In this document: positions 31,101 to 40,020 of the stretch, piece by piece
How positions within the stretch are numbered: position 1 is the first letter of the stretch
Layout: each line of letters starts with the position of its first letter
The notes under the pieces: model-generated
Told to the model about the DNA's origin: nothing
What the model saw: the letters and a program-made list of their open reading frames with translations, nothing else
The model's database searches: none
NCBI RefSeq assembly: GCF_000719775.1
Contig: NZ_JOHR01000001.1
Location: 496,001-560,000, forward strand
Source: Streptomyces sp. NRRL F-5135
Lineage (GTDB): Bacteria; Actinomycetota; Actinomycetes; Streptomycetales; Streptomycetaceae
Length of the DNA stretch: 64,000 nt
Direction of reading: 5' to 3'
Made by a program: the position numbers and the translations under genes

Positions 31101-31847
31101 ATGTCTGCTTTAGCTCCGTACGGTGAAACCGTGACCGATTCCCTTCCCACGATCTCATTGACGGTCGACGTCGTCCTGCCCTGCCTCGACGAGGCGGCGG
31201 CCCTGCCCTGGGTCCTGGAGCGTATACCCGCCGCGTGGCGGGCGATCGTCGTCGACAACGGTTCCACCGACGGTTCCCCTCGCATCGCCCACGCGTTGGG
31301 GGCGACCGTGGTGCACGAGCCGAAACGTGGCTTCGGCGCCGCCTGCCACGCGGGGCTGCTGGCCGCGGAGGCGGATGTCGTCTGCTTCTGCGACTGCGAC
31401 GCCTCGCTCGATCCGGCGCTGCTCGTTCCCTTCGTCGCCCGAGTGGCCGCCGGCACAGCGGACTTGGTGCTCGGGCGCCGGCGCCCGCGGACTCCCGGGT
31501 CCTGGCCTGTGCACGCCCGTGCGGGGAATCTGGCGCTGACCCGGATGCTGCGCCGCCGTACCGGGCTGCGCCTGCACGACCTCGGGCCGATGCGGGCCGC
31601 GCGGCGTGCGGAACTGCTCGGGCTCGGGCTGACCGACCGTCGCAGCGGTTATCCGCTGGAAATGGTGGTGCGTGCCGCCGACGCGGGGTGGCGAGTACAT
31701 GAGATGGACGTGCCGTATCTACCCCGTACCGGAAAGTCCAAGGTCACCGGGACATGGCGGGGCACCTGGCAAACGGTCCACGATATGCGCGGGGTACTCG
31801 CCGCGCCGTCGACGACCAGTACGACCGGAGCGGGGAGCGTCCGATGA
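31101..31847 (+). CDS. Glycosyltransferase family 2
   Basis: A 248-residue GT-A enzyme. It has VDVVLPCLDEAAALPWVLERIP, VVDNGSTDGS (nucleotide-sugar Asp), and the DxD-equivalent CDCDASLDP. It resembles dolichyl/polyprenyl-phosphate hexose synthases but has no C-terminal membrane anchor. Start ATG 31101 has no strong ribosome site; GTG 31131 (VTDSLPT) is an alternative. Its stop overlaps the next start (ATGA), so it is coupled to the DUF2064 gene. Confidence 0.9.
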   Translation: MSALAPYGETVTDSLPTISLTVDVVLPCLDEAAALPWVLERIPAAWRAIVVDNGSTDGSPRIAHALGATVVHEPKRGFGAACHAGLLAAEADVVCFCDCDASLDPALLVPFVARVAAGTADLVLGRRRPRTPGSWPVHARAGNLALTRMLRRRTGLRLHDLGPMRAARRAELLGLGLTDRRSGYPLEMVVRAADAGWRVHEMDVPYLPRTGKSKVTGTWRGTWQTVHDMRGVLAAPSTTSTTGAGSVR

Positions 31848-32467
31848 CCACACTGCTCGTCATCGCCAAGGAACCTGTGCCGGGCCGGGTGAAGACACGG
31901 CTCAGCCCGCCCTTCAGCCCCGAGGAGGCGGCCCGGCTCGCGGCGGCGGCGCTCGCGGACACGCTGGAGGCGGTGCGTGCCACTCCGGCCGAGCGCCGGG
32001 TGCTGGTACTCGACGGGCGACCGGGACCGTGGCTGCCGCCCGGCTTCGAGGTCGTACCCCAGTGCGACGGCACATTGGACGAACGGCTCGCCGCCGCCTT
32101 CGCGCTCAGCACCGGGCCGACGCTCCTGATCGGCATGGACACCCCGCAGGTCACCCCGTCGCTCCTGGCCGAAGGGCTCGATTTCGGCTACGCGCAGGCG
32201 AGGTTCGGACCGGCCGCCGACGGCGGTTTCTGGGCGCTGGGGTTCGCCGAACCGGACCCGGCCCTGCTGCGTGGCGTGCCCATGTCCGTGCCCGGGACGG
32301 GCGCGGCGCAGCGGCGCAGACTGACGCATGCCCGCCTGGCTGTGCGGGATCTGCCGATGCTGCGGGATGTCGACACGGCGGCCGACGCGTCGGCGGTCGC
32401 GGCCGGGGCACCCGGCACCCGGTTCGGTGCTCTCCACTCGGAACTCGACCGGACCGGGGCCCGGTGA
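31844..32467 (+). CDS. DUF2064 / TIGR04282-type glycosyltransferase
   Basis: A 207-residue protein with the N-terminal LLVIAKEPVPGRVKTRLSPPFSPEEA (nucleotidyltransferase/GT-A-like) and IGMDTPQVTP plus DGGFWALG motifs of the DUF2064 group. Members are annotated as glycosyltransferases or nucleotidyltransferases, often beside a GT2 and a methyltransferase, as here. It is coupled to both neighbours by 4-base overlaps. The reaction is unproven. Confidence 0.88.
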   Translation: MTTLLVIAKEPVPGRVKTRLSPPFSPEEAARLAAAALADTLEAVRATPAERRVLVLDGRPGPWLPPGFEVVPQCDGTLDERLAAAFALSTGPTLLIGMDTPQVTPSLLAEGLDFGYAQARFGPAADGGFWALGFAEPDPALLRGVPMSVPGTGAAQRRRLTHARLAVRDLPMLRDVDTAADASAVAAGAPGTRFGALHSELDRTGAR

Positions 32468-33186
32468 GCGCGGGAAACGTGGCCGAGGTATCGGCCGCCC
32501 GCGCCCCGGAACCAATACGGGCGGCATGGCGAGACGATCTGTATGCCGCCGCCCTGCGCACCGGTCGCGGCCCGCTCTTCCTGCGGCGCGGGGACGGCTG
32601 GTTGCTGCCGCTGGAGGTGGAGCGCTGGTGCGCCGCGCCGGACGCGGCCGACCTGGCGGTGCTGGAGCGATGCCGGGGTTCCGTGCTCGACATCGGCTGC
32701 GGGCCCGGTCGGCTGGTGGCGGCACTCACTGCCCGGGGCCGTCCCGTGCTTGGCATAGATGTGCACCCCGAGGCGGTGCGGCGCACCGTCCGCTCGGGCG
32801 GCCGGGCGCTGTGCCGCTCGGTCTTCCAGCGGCTGCCCGGCGAGGGCCGCTGGGACACGGTGCTGCTGATGGACGGGAACATCGGCATCGGCGGTGACCC
32901 GGCCGCGCTGCTGACAAGGGTGGCCGAACTCGCCGCCGATGACGGGGTGGCGCTCGTCGAAACCGCCCTGCCCGATGTCGACGAACGGGTACGGGTCAGG
33001 GTCGACGACGGGCGCGGAGCCCGGGGGGACGCGTTCCCCTGGGCCCGGGTCGGTGCCCGGGCGCTGCGTTCCGCCGCCGAAGCGGCGGGGTGGAGGGTCA
33101 CCGGACAGTGGCGGGCGGAAGAGCGCCGCTTCGCGGAGTTGCGGCGTGTGGCGGCGGGCAGGGTTGCCCCGGCTCAACCGTCCTGA
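32464..33186 (+). CDS. Class I SAM-dependent methyltransferase
   Basis: A 240-residue protein. GTG at 32464 overlaps the previous stop (GTGA). The SAM-binding motif I is VLDIGCGPGRLVAALTARG (about residues 76-94) with the acidic residue in GIDVHPEAV. An N-terminal part (AAWRDDLYAAALRTGRGPLFLRRG) is shared by methyltransferases found with GT2/DUF2064 pairs. It probably methylates the product of the preceding glycosyltransferases. A long hairpin follows the stop. Confidence 0.9.
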   Translation: MSAGNVAEVSAARAPEPIRAAWRDDLYAAALRTGRGPLFLRRGDGWLLPLEVERWCAAPDAADLAVLERCRGSVLDIGCGPGRLVAALTARGRPVLGIDVHPEAVRRTVRSGGRALCRSVFQRLPGEGRWDTVLLMDGNIGIGGDPAALLTRVAELAADDGVALVETALPDVDERVRVRVDDGRGARGDAFPWARVGARALRSAAEAAGWRVTGQWRAEERRFAELRRVAAGRVAPAQPS

Positions 33187-33207
33187 CCGAACCGGTCCCG
33201 GCTCATC

Positions 33208-33252
33208 GGCCCGGCCGCTGCTCAGCCTTCGGGCTCGAGCGGCGGCCGGGCC
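33208..33252. terminator. Bidirectional terminator with TTCG tetraloop
   Basis: Arms GGCCCGGCCGCTGCTC and GAGCGGCGGCCGGGCC pair at 15 of 16 positions and continue into AGCC-TTCG-GGCT. It lies between the convergent methyltransferase and membrane-protein genes. Confidence 0.75.
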
Positions 33253-33260
33253 CCGGCCCC

Positions 33261-33284
33261 GCTGTTCACCAGCCGGTGAACAGC
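33261..33284. terminator. Hairpin overlapping stop codon of membrane protein
   Basis: Perfect 10-bp stem GCTGTTCACC / GGTGAACAGC with loop AGCC. It includes the stop codon of the minus-strand membrane protein (33266-33268). Possibly part of the same bidirectional termination region. Confidence 0.5.
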
Positions 33285-34666
33285 AGATGGTTGACCGCCA
33301 GCGCCAGAACCGCCTGGCTGGTCAGCCAGGCTCGGCGGCCACGGGCAGGCAGCAGGGCGGCGGCGGCCAGAAGCCACGTGGCGAACGGCAGCCAGATGCG
33401 CTCGGTCTCGGCTTTGCTCATTCCGGACAGATCGGCGACGACAAGGGCGAGGAGAGCCGCCAGCACGAGAATCACCAGTCGTTGCGCCCCCGTTGTCCCC
33501 CTCACGGGCCGGGGCACGGATTGACGGAGACGGGCCGCCCGCACCGCACCGGGTGAGGCCACCGCCGCCCGCCGCAGACCCGCGATGGTGGCCGGGCCCA
33601 GCACGATCACCGTACAGGCGAGGTTGGCCCACACCCAGTACCCGTACGGTCGGACACCTCCCGCCCCCTGGTAGTAGCGCTCCGTCAGCAGCCGGTACGC
33701 CTCCCACCAGTCGAATCCCAGCACGGTGAACACCAGCGGTACGGCGGCCGCCCCTGACAGCACCAGCGGCAGTGGGCGCGTCGTGCGGGCGGCGAGCAGT
33801 ACGCCGAGGGCGACGATCGCGAACAGCGTGAGCCCGTACGACAGGTAGCAGGTGAGGCCGAGCAGCAGCCCGGAGCCCAGGGCGGCGGCCGGGAAGCGGG
33901 GGGCACGGGTGGCCGCCAGGGTCAGCAGGGCGATCGCCCAGGCGGTGACGGCGGCGAAGTAGCCGTCGGCCGAGGCGCCGACCCAGATCGCGGCCGGGGC
34001 CAGCACGAGGAACGGCGCGGCCCGGCGTGCGAGCGGCTCGTCGGCCAGGGCACGGACGGTGACGAGCACCGCCGCCGCCGCGGTACACCCGACCGTGATG
34101 CACCACGTCCCGGCCCAGGCGCCGCCGCCGAGCCCGATCCGGTCCAGGCCGACGAAGGTGAGAGTGGCGGCCGGGGGGTGTCCGGCGACGTGGGCGGGCC
34201 AGTTGTCGGGCGAGCCGATCAGGATGTGCCGGGTGAAGTCGCGCAGAGCGGCCGGGATGTCGTCGAACCGGTCGATCACCTGGAGGTACTCGTTCCGGGT
34301 GGTGAGCCGCCGCGCGATGCCGCGGTGCCAACCGTCGATGAGCGCCAGGGACCAGGTCCAGGCCATCGACGTCAGCCACGAGCCGAGGAGTAGCCCCCGC
34401 CAGGGCAGCTTGCCGGCGAGCACCGGCCCGTACACGATCACGGCGACGGCCACCACGAGCGCGGCCGGGGTCCCGGGACCGGCATGAGGGGACCAGGAGG
34501 CGAGCAGTGGCGGCCAGCCGACGCGGAGGCTCCCGTCGCCGCGCTGGACGGCGCTGCCGACGATCACCGCCAGCACGACCAGAAGGGCCGCCGCGCCGGC
34601 CGCCGCGACATCGCTTCGCACACCGGGGCGTGAGTGACGGGTGAGGGTGTCATGGTGTTCCACGCC
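33266..34666 (-). CDS. Multi-pass membrane protein, probable GT-C glycosyltransferase
   Basis: A 466-residue protein from GTG 34666 (VEHHDTLTRHSRPG); the exact start is uncertain. About 11-12 hydrophobic helices are visible (AAGAAALLVVLAVIVG, AALVVAVAVIVYGPV, ... LALAVNHLLFTGW). Between the second and later helices a hydrophilic loop carries DRFDDIPAALRDFTRHILIGSPDNWPAHVAGHPP, reminiscent of polyprenyl-phosphate-dependent mannosyltransferases (GT39/GT87-like) whose first loop holds catalytic Asp. Family placement is tentative. It is convergent with the GT2-DUF2064-methyltransferase operon and likely serves the same glycan. Confidence 0.75.
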   Translation of the reverse strand, partial: GVEHHDTLTRHSRPGVRSDVAAAGAAALLVVLAVIVGSAVQRGDGSLRVGWPPLLASWSPHAGPGTPAALVVAVAVIVYGPVLAGKLPWRGLLLGSWLTSMAWTWSLALIDGWHRGIARRLTTRNEYLQVIDRFDDIPAALRDFTRHILIGSPDNWPAHVAGHPPAATLTFVGLDRIGLGGGAWAGTWCITVGCTAAAAVLVTVRALADEPLARRAAPFLVLAPAAIWVGASADGYFAAVTAWAIALLTLAATRAPRFPAAALGSGLLLGLTCYLSYGLTLFAIVALGVLLAARTTRPLPLVLSGAAAVPLVFTVLGFDWWEAYRLLTERYYQGAGGVRPYGYWVWANLACTVIVLGPATIAGLRRAAVASPGAVRAARLRQSVPRPVRGTTGAQRLVILVLAALLALVVADLSGMSKAETERIWLPFATWLLAAAALLPARGRRAWLTSQAVLALAVNHLLFTGW

Positions 34667-34871
34667 TGCACGGTAGGAGGGAACCACCAAGTCCGGGCCG
34701 CATTGCGGGGGGACGTCACACAACCGTCAGATCCTGGGAGGGCCTGGCGTACGGGCGGAGGACGTCAGCGTTTCGTCATCGGTCGCCGCCCCACCAAGAC
34801 CACCCGCCGGGCCTACCGTCGAGGCAGTGCGACGGCCGGACGTCGCGTAGACCGCAGAGGATGGCCGCATC
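34667..34871. promoter_or_regulatory. Divergent promoter region
   Basis: 205 bases between the divergent membrane protein and molybdoenzyme genes. Both promoters should lie here; I could not assign hexamers. Confidence 0.35.
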
Positions 34872-36197
34872 ATGCGCAAGGGGTTCTTCGGATCAGACCG
34901 CCCGTCGGCCTCCCCCGCGTTCTGGCGCAGCCCACTGCGCGGGCCCTGGCTGACGTCCGTGCTCGGTGTCGTCCTGCTCGCCGGCATCACGCTGCTGTTC
35001 GTGACCGGTCTGCTGTCGTACGCCGCGTACAACCCGAACCTGTCGCCCGTGAACGACAAGACGCCGGACAAGGGCATACTGGGCTTCTACCTGTTCGACT
35101 GGCCAACTGATCCGCACTGGCTCTACCGCCTCAATCAGGGCCTGCACGTCACCGTCGGCATCGCCCTGTTCCCGGTACTGCTCGCGAAGCTGTGGTCCGT
35201 CATTCCCAAGCTGTTCGCGCTGCCCCCGGCACGATCTCCCGGGCACGCGCTGGAGCGGCTGTCACTGCTGCTGCTGGTCGGTGGGGCACTGTTCGAGTTC
35301 GTCACCGGAATGCTCAACATCCAGCTGGATTACCTCTTCCCCGGCTCCTTCTACCCCCTGCACTTCTACGGAGCATGGGTGTTCATGGCGGCTTTCGTCG
35401 TCCATGTGGCTCTGCGCCTCCCCCGGACCGTCCGCACGCTGCGGGAACAGGGAGTGCGGGCACACCTACGGCGCGCGGGCCCTCCGCGGCCTGGCGGCCA
35501 CGTGCGGCCGGCGGGCCACCCGGAGCCCGACGACGGTGCCGGGCTCGTCTCCCCCCGGCCCGCGGAACCGACACTCTCGCGGCGCGGCGCGCTGAGTCTG
35601 GCCGGCGGAGGTTCGCTCCTGCTGCTGGCCACCACGGCGGGCCAGAACTTCGACGGCCCCCTGCGCCGGACCGCGCTCCTCGCCCCGCACGGTGGCGGCG
35701 ACCCGGGGAACGGGCCCAACGGCTTCCAGATCAACAAGACGATCGCGGCCGCGGGCATCCACCGGACCGACACCGGGAAGGCGTGGCGGCTGGCCCTCTC
35801 CGGCCGCCGAGCGGACCTCCACCTGTCCAGGGACGAGCTGCTGGCCCTCCCCCAGCACAGCGCCGCGCTGCCCATCGCCTGCGTGGAAGGCTGGTCAACC
35901 GGGGACCAATGGTGGAGCGGAGTGCGGCTCCGCGACCTTGCCGCCCTGGCCGGGTACGAGGATGCGGACGAACCGCCGGACGTACTCGTGGAGTCCCTCC
36001 AACGCCGCGGGGCGTTCCGCAGCGCCGCGCTGCGCCACAACCAGGTACGCGACCCCCGGTCGCTGCTCGCCCTGAGCGTCAACGGCGAAAGCCTCTCACC
36101 CGACCACGGTTACCCGGCGAGGATCATCGTTCCCGCCGCGCCCGGCGTGCTCAACACGAAATGGGTGGCCCGGATGACCTTCGGTGAACCGGGATGA
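34872..36197 (+). CDS. Membrane-anchored molybdopterin oxidoreductase (SUOX-type)
   Basis: A 441-residue two-part protein. Residues about 25-195 have four hydrophobic helices with His residues (NQGLHVTVGIALF, HFYGAWVFMAAFVVHVAL), a cytochrome b561-like anchor that may bind haem. A linker with a twin-arginine-like LSRRGALSLAGGGSLLLL (about 235-255) precedes the molybdopterin domain. The Mo-ligand Cys is C337 in ACVEGWSTGDQWWSG, followed by DHGYPARIIVPAAPGVLNTKWV. Such proteins oxidise or reduce small substrates outside the membrane. The substrate is unknown. Coupled to the next gene by ATGA. Confidence 0.87.
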   Translation: MRKGFFGSDRPSASPAFWRSPLRGPWLTSVLGVVLLAGITLLFVTGLLSYAAYNPNLSPVNDKTPDKGILGFYLFDWPTDPHWLYRLNQGLHVTVGIALFPVLLAKLWSVIPKLFALPPARSPGHALERLSLLLLVGGALFEFVTGMLNIQLDYLFPGSFYPLHFYGAWVFMAAFVVHVALRLPRTVRTLREQGVRAHLRRAGPPRPGGHVRPAGHPEPDDGAGLVSPRPAEPTLSRRGALSLAGGGSLLLLATTAGQNFDGPLRRTALLAPHGGGDPGNGPNGFQINKTIAAAGIHRTDTGKAWRLALSGRRADLHLSRDELLALPQHSAALPIACVEGWSTGDQWWSGVRLRDLAALAGYEDADEPPDVLVESLQRRGAFRSAALRHNQVRDPRSLLALSVNGESLSPDHGYPARIIVPAAPGVLNTKWVARMTFGEPG

Positions 36198-36697
36198 GGA
36201 ACCACCGGCCGGCCCGGCTCCGGCCCCGGTACGGAGAAGGGCCGCCGCACCTGCTGCTACTGGCCGCCTCGTTCGCCGTGACCGGCTACGCGGGGCTGCG
36301 CCTGCTGAACGGCGACTGGTTCGCCGTCGCTCTGTGGTTCGTCGGCTCGGCTCTCGTACACGACCTGGTGCTGCTGCCGCTGTACGCGCTCGCCGACCGC
36401 GCGTTGCGGAGCCTGCCCGGGGTTCGGGGCCGGGAATGGATGAACTTCGTCCGCGTACCGGCCGCCCTCAGCGGTCTGCTGCTCCTGGTGTGGTTCCCGC
36501 TGATCACCCGGCGCGTGGAGCACTACGAACGCGGCACAGGGCTGCCCGCCGACGTCTTCCTCTCCCGGTGGCTGTTCGTCACCGCCCTGCTGTTCACCGG
36601 TTCGGTCCTCTGGCTGCTCGCTCGCCTGTACCGGAGACGACGTCGCGCGGGTCCGAAGAATCGGACAGCCGGCAGCACTCCGCAACGCCGGTCGTGA
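36194..36697 (+). CDS. Membrane partner of the molybdoenzyme
   Basis: A 167-residue protein with four predicted helices (LLLLAASFAVTGYAGL, ALWFVGSALVHDLVLLPLYALA, VPAALSGLLLLVWFPLI, LFVTALLFTGSVLWLLARLY) and a basic C-terminus. Its ATG overlaps the molybdoenzyme stop, so the two are made together. It may stabilise the enzyme in the membrane. I recognise no family motif. Confidence 0.8.
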   Translation: MRNHRPARLRPRYGEGPPHLLLLAASFAVTGYAGLRLLNGDWFAVALWFVGSALVHDLVLLPLYALADRALRSLPGVRGREWMNFVRVPAALSGLLLLVWFPLITRRVEHYERGTGLPADVFLSRWLFVTALLFTGSVLWLLARLYRRRRRAGPKNRTAGSTPQRRS

Positions 36698-36758
36698 ATC
36701 GGTGCTCGGACGCCCGGGCCCGGCCGCACGGCCGCCGGAGCCGCGGGCGTCGGCCGAT

Positions 36759-36801
36759 CCCCGGTCGCGCTGTCCGCCGACGCGTGACAGCGCGACCGGG
36801 G
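36759..36801. terminator. Bidirectional terminator hairpin
   Basis: Perfect 16-bp inverted repeat CCCCGGTCGCGCTGTC / GACAGCGCGACCGGGG with an 11-base loop between the convergent molybdoenzyme operon and the cupin gene. Confidence 0.85.
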
Positions 36802-36820
36802 CACCGACACCGCCACGAAG

Positions 36821-37570
36821 CTACGAAGCGTCGGCCCGCAGGATGTCGTACGTGTCCAGCAGGCCGCACATGCCGAATCCGCCCCGAGCCGCCGGCTGCC
36901 GTGCGCGGACACCCGCCTCCGCCAGGTAGGAGACGTCACCCGCCGCCAGCCGGTCGAGCTGGGCGCCGGTCTGCCGGGCCGCCTCGGCGGCCCCCGCCTC
37001 CCAGCGCGCCCGCCAGTCCGCCGCCTTGGGCCGTACGAGCTCGGCGGCGGCCCGCTGGAAGCCGAGCAGCGGCTCGGGGTCGCCCGCCTGCCACGCCGTG
37101 CGCAGCGCGGTGAAGCCCTCGATGGCGAGATCCCGTCGTCGGCGCGCCACGGCGGCGCGTTCGGCCTCCGTCGCGTCGCCCGCGGCCGGGATCCGTACGG
37201 CCCGGGCGTAGGTCCCGGGGTCGGTCAGATACTCCGGCGGCAGTGTGAGCACGGCGTCCCCGGCCTCCGGGAGTCCGTTGTTCTGCATGAGGACGACGAT
37301 GCGCAGCCCGTCCTCGTTCACCAGCCGGTGGATCGTGCCGGGCGTGAACCACACGAGGGCTCCCGGCTCCAGCGGTGTCGTCTCACAACTCCCGGCGCTG
37401 AGCGTCTGGACCGCGCCCCGGCCCTCGGTCACCACGTACGCCTCGGAGCAGGTCAGGTGCAGGTGCGGGGTGCCGCCGCGCACTCCGTCGGAGCTCTCCC
37501 AGTCGTACACACTCAGGTGCGAGACGGCGACGGCCCCCGGCAGTCCGGGGAACCCGGCGTCCGGGCTCAC
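36821..37570 (-). CDS. Cupin-domain protein
   Basis: A 249-residue protein. GTG at 37570 overlaps the stop of the PmoA-like gene (GTGA). Residues about 20-120 form a cupin with metal ligands in TPHLHLTCSEAYVV (His, His, Glu) and the later TPGTIHRL. The C-terminal half is helical (AERAAVARRRRDLAIEGFTAL...). It is last in an operon with a Gfo/Idh/MocA oxidoreductase and a PmoA-like protein, so it probably acts in catabolism of a sugar-like compound, perhaps as isomerase or sugar sensor. Confidence 0.83.
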   Translation of the reverse strand: MSPDAGFPGLPGAVAVSHLSVYDWESSDGVRGGTPHLHLTCSEAYVVTEGRGAVQTLSAGSCETTPLEPGALVWFTPGTIHRLVNEDGLRIVVLMQNNGLPEAGDAVLTLPPEYLTDPGTYARAVRIPAAGDATEAERAAVARRRRDLAIEGFTALRTAWQAGDPEPLLGFQRAAAELVRPKAADWRARWEAGAAEAARQTGAQLDRLAAGDVSYLAEAGVRARQPAARGGFGMCGLLDTYDILRADAS

Positions 37571-38601
37571 CACGGCAGCCCTGCCAGGTAGTCCGTGATC
37601 TTCTCGCGGTCCCAGCTCCCGTCGGCGATCACCACGCGCCAGCGCCGGGCCAGCGTGTCCCCGGGCGGCAGGACCAGTTCCTCGTGGAAGGCCCACGAGG
37701 GGGCCACGGCGGCGAACGGGTCGCTGCGTACGAACCAGTGGGCGGGGTGCTGCCCCCCGGCGCCGGTGTGGTCGTTCTCCGGGGCGTGCGCGAAGACGAG
37801 TGTGGCGTGGCCGTCCCGTCCGTCGAACTCACCGCTGTAGGCGACCCAGGGAGCCTGAGTGCCCATCAGTTCCTGCCCCGTCAGCTCGGGCCCGAGCAGT
37901 TGTCCGTCCCGGAAGGCGCGCGGCCCGCGCCAGAACAGGCCGGTGTAACCGGCCATCTCGCGGCCCGCCGTGGTGGGGCTGCCGAAGCGCAGTTCCTCGT
38001 CGCGACGGTTGGTGACGGCGCTGGACCAGGTCAGGGTCCAGGCGCCCGCGGTGTGGTCGATGCCGTGGATCTCGATCCGGCGGGTCTCCTCGGCCCAGGG
38101 GGTGCCGTCGTGGTGGCGCCAGAGAAGCCGTTCGGCGATGACGGCCCGGCCGTCCCCGGCCGACACCTCGTCGAAGTCCTCGTGGCTCATCGAGCCGACG
38201 CGCTCGGGAAGCCGGAGGTATCCCTGGCCGTGCACGTACGAGTTGCCGCCCCACAGGTTCTGCCCCGACAGGTGGGACGCGGTGAGCTGGAGGCCCTTGT
38301 GCCAGCGGTGGTCGTTGGGACGGTAGTCGGTGACCACGCCTCCGGAGAGCGTGCGCAGCGGGTGCACGTACGGCTTGGGCGCCTCCCAGGCCGCCTCGGG
38401 ACGGTAGACGTAGCTGAGCAGGGTGACGTCCCCGGCGCGCAGTTCGATCCGGTCGCCGTGCGCGTGGGTCAGCAGCAGCCCGGCCGCAGCGGGCGCCGGG
38501 TCCGCTGGGCCGGCCGCGGTGTCGCTGTCGGTCGCGGTGCCGGCGGCGGTCGCGGCGGCGGAATCCGAGGCGGCGTCGGGGGCGGTGTCGAACGTCGTCA
38601 T
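37567..38601 (-). CDS. PmoA-like (DUF6807) family protein
   Basis: A 344-residue protein. Residues 1-40 are an Ala/Asp/Thr-rich extension. The rest matches the family named after methane monooxygenase PmoA by old annotation, with YVHPLRTLSGGVVTDYRPNDHRWHKGLQLT and GYTGLFWRGPRAF. In other actinomycetes it accompanies Gfo/Idh/MocA dehydrogenases and LacI regulators in carbohydrate operons; it is not a methane enzyme. The reaction is unknown. ATG at 38601 overlaps the upstream stop by ATGA. Confidence 0.85.
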   Translation of the reverse strand: MTTFDTAPDAASDSAAATAAGTATDSDTAAGPADPAPAAAGLLLTHAHGDRIELRAGDVTLLSYVYRPEAAWEAPKPYVHPLRTLSGGVVTDYRPNDHRWHKGLQLTASHLSGQNLWGGNSYVHGQGYLRLPERVGSMSHEDFDEVSAGDGRAVIAERLLWRHHDGTPWAEETRRIEIHGIDHTAGAWTLTWSSAVTNRRDEELRFGSPTTAGREMAGYTGLFWRGPRAFRDGQLLGPELTGQELMGTQAPWVAYSGEFDGRDGHATLVFAHAPENDHTGAGGQHPAHWFVRSDPFAAVAPSWAFHEELVLPPGDTLARRWRVVIADGSWDREKITDYLAGLPW

Positions 38602-39824
38602 GCGGGGATCTCCGTGGCGGGTGCGGCGGGTTCGGCGGTCGGGTCAGGCGTGGCGGTCGGAGCCTGCGCGGGTACGGGGGCGTCCCCGGCCTCGGCCTCC
38701 GGCGCCCAGCCGGGCGCGCCACCGTGCAGGACGGTGTGGAACGGATCACCCGGGCCGATCTCCCCGGCGCGCACGGTGGTGTCGGTGAACGCGGACTTGT
38801 AGAGCGCGGTGATCAGCTCCAGGCTCTTGCGGCCGTCGGCGCCGCTGCTGCGCGGTCGGCGCCCCGCCCTCATGTCGGTGACGAGTGCGCGCAGTTGGGC
38901 CAGGTGGGAACTGGGGACGTTCTCCCCCATGTCCTGCCAGCGGGCAGCTTCCGCGGTCGCGGTCCCGGGCGCGGGGGTGATCCGCCAGTCGTCGTTGCCG
39001 TAGCCGTACAGATGGGTCAGTTCGACCGTGGCGCGCTCGCAGTCGATCCGGATACGGCTCACCTCGTCGGGGCTGAGCACACTGTTGACGACGGTGGCCA
39101 GCGCGCCGCCGTCGAACCGGACGAGCGCGGTGGAGACGTCCTCGGTCTCGACGTCGTGCACCAGGCGGCCCGTCATGGCGCGCACTTCGGACCATGGTCC
39201 GAGCAGGTCCAGCAGGAGGTCCATCTGGTGGATGCCGTGGCCCATCGCGGGACCACCGCCCTCGCTGGCCCACCTGCCGCGCCAGGGCACGGCGTAGTAG
39301 TCGGTGTCGCGGTACCAGGTGGTCTGGCAGTGGGCGACCAGGGGGCGGCCCAGCGACCCGTCGGCGAGCAGGGAGCGGACGTGGTCCGCGCCCGAGCCGA
39401 ACCGGTGCTGGAAGACGATCGCCGCGAACGGGCCGCCGTCCGCCTCCGTGCCCTCCGCCGCCTCGATGGCGTCGAATTCGGCGAGGGAGGGGCAGGGCGG
39501 TTTCTCGCACCACACCCAGGCCCCGGAGCGCAGCGCGGCCACCGTCTGCTCACGGTGGAAGACGGGCGGGGTGCAGACGGACACCAGGTCCGGGCGCTGC
39601 TCGTCGAGCATGCGGGCCAGGTCGGTGTACGGGTGCGGGATGTCCCCGCCGGCGCAGAACGCGCGGACGGCCTCCTCGTCGATGTCGAAGGCGGCGACGA
39701 TGTCGATCTCGCCGCCGAGGGTACGCAGGGCCGGGAGATGCGCGCCCTTGGCGATCTGTCCGGTGCCGATGACGGCGGCGCGGATCCGCCGGTCTGTCAG
39801 GTTGCGCGGAGACGTCGCGAACAC
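38598..39824 (-). CDS. Gfo/Idh/MocA-family oxidoreductase
   Basis: A 408-residue NAD(P)-dependent dehydrogenase. The Rossmann motif is VIGTGQIAKGAHLPAL, the signature Lys-Pro is CEKPPCPS, and the C-terminal catalytic region includes GGGPAMGHGIHQMDLLLDLLG. It oxidises a sugar, inositol or related polyol. The last ~40 residues are Ala/Pro/Thr-rich and likely disordered. GTG 39824 has AAGGGGA very close upstream, so the start is uncertain. First gene of the operon, preceded by a LacI-type site. Confidence 0.88.
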   Translation of the reverse strand: MFATSPRNLTDRRIRAAVIGTGQIAKGAHLPALRTLGGEIDIVAAFDIDEEAVRAFCAGGDIPHPYTDLARMLDEQRPDLVSVCTPPVFHREQTVAALRSGAWVWCEKPPCPSLAEFDAIEAAEGTEADGGPFAAIVFQHRFGSGADHVRSLLADGSLGRPLVAHCQTTWYRDTDYYAVPWRGRWASEGGGPAMGHGIHQMDLLLDLLGPWSEVRAMTGRLVHDVETEDVSTALVRFDGGALATVVNSVLSPDEVSRIRIDCERATVELTHLYGYGNDDWRITPAPGTATAEAARWQDMGENVPSSHLAQLRALVTDMRAGRRPRSSGADGRKSLELITALYKSAFTDTTVRAGEIGPGDPFHTVLHGGAPGWAPEAEAGDAPVPAQAPTATPDPTAEPAAPATEIPA

Positions 39825-39877
39825 TCCCCTTCGGGCTTCGAGTTGCTCGTGCGGACAGGGATCTCGGACGGGGTTCT

Positions 39878-39892
39878 AGCAAGCGCTTTCCG
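39878..39892. promoter_or_regulatory. LacI-type operator upstream of Gfo/Idh operon
   Basis: Minus strand GGAAAGCGCTTGCT, with the palindromic core AAGCGCTT at 39881-39888. It lies 54-68 bases upstream of the oxidoreductase start. It resembles the operator before the GH43 gene at 18.2 kb. Confidence 0.6.
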
Positions 39893-40020
39893 CGACAGAA
39901 ACGTATGGTGGACGTATGGCGATGTCAACGGGTTGATCCGGCACCGGCCCAGGGGCGCATCCGGCGTCGGAGCCGGTCGGCACGCGTCCCGGTGCCGGAC
40001 GACAGACCCTGGGGCACGCC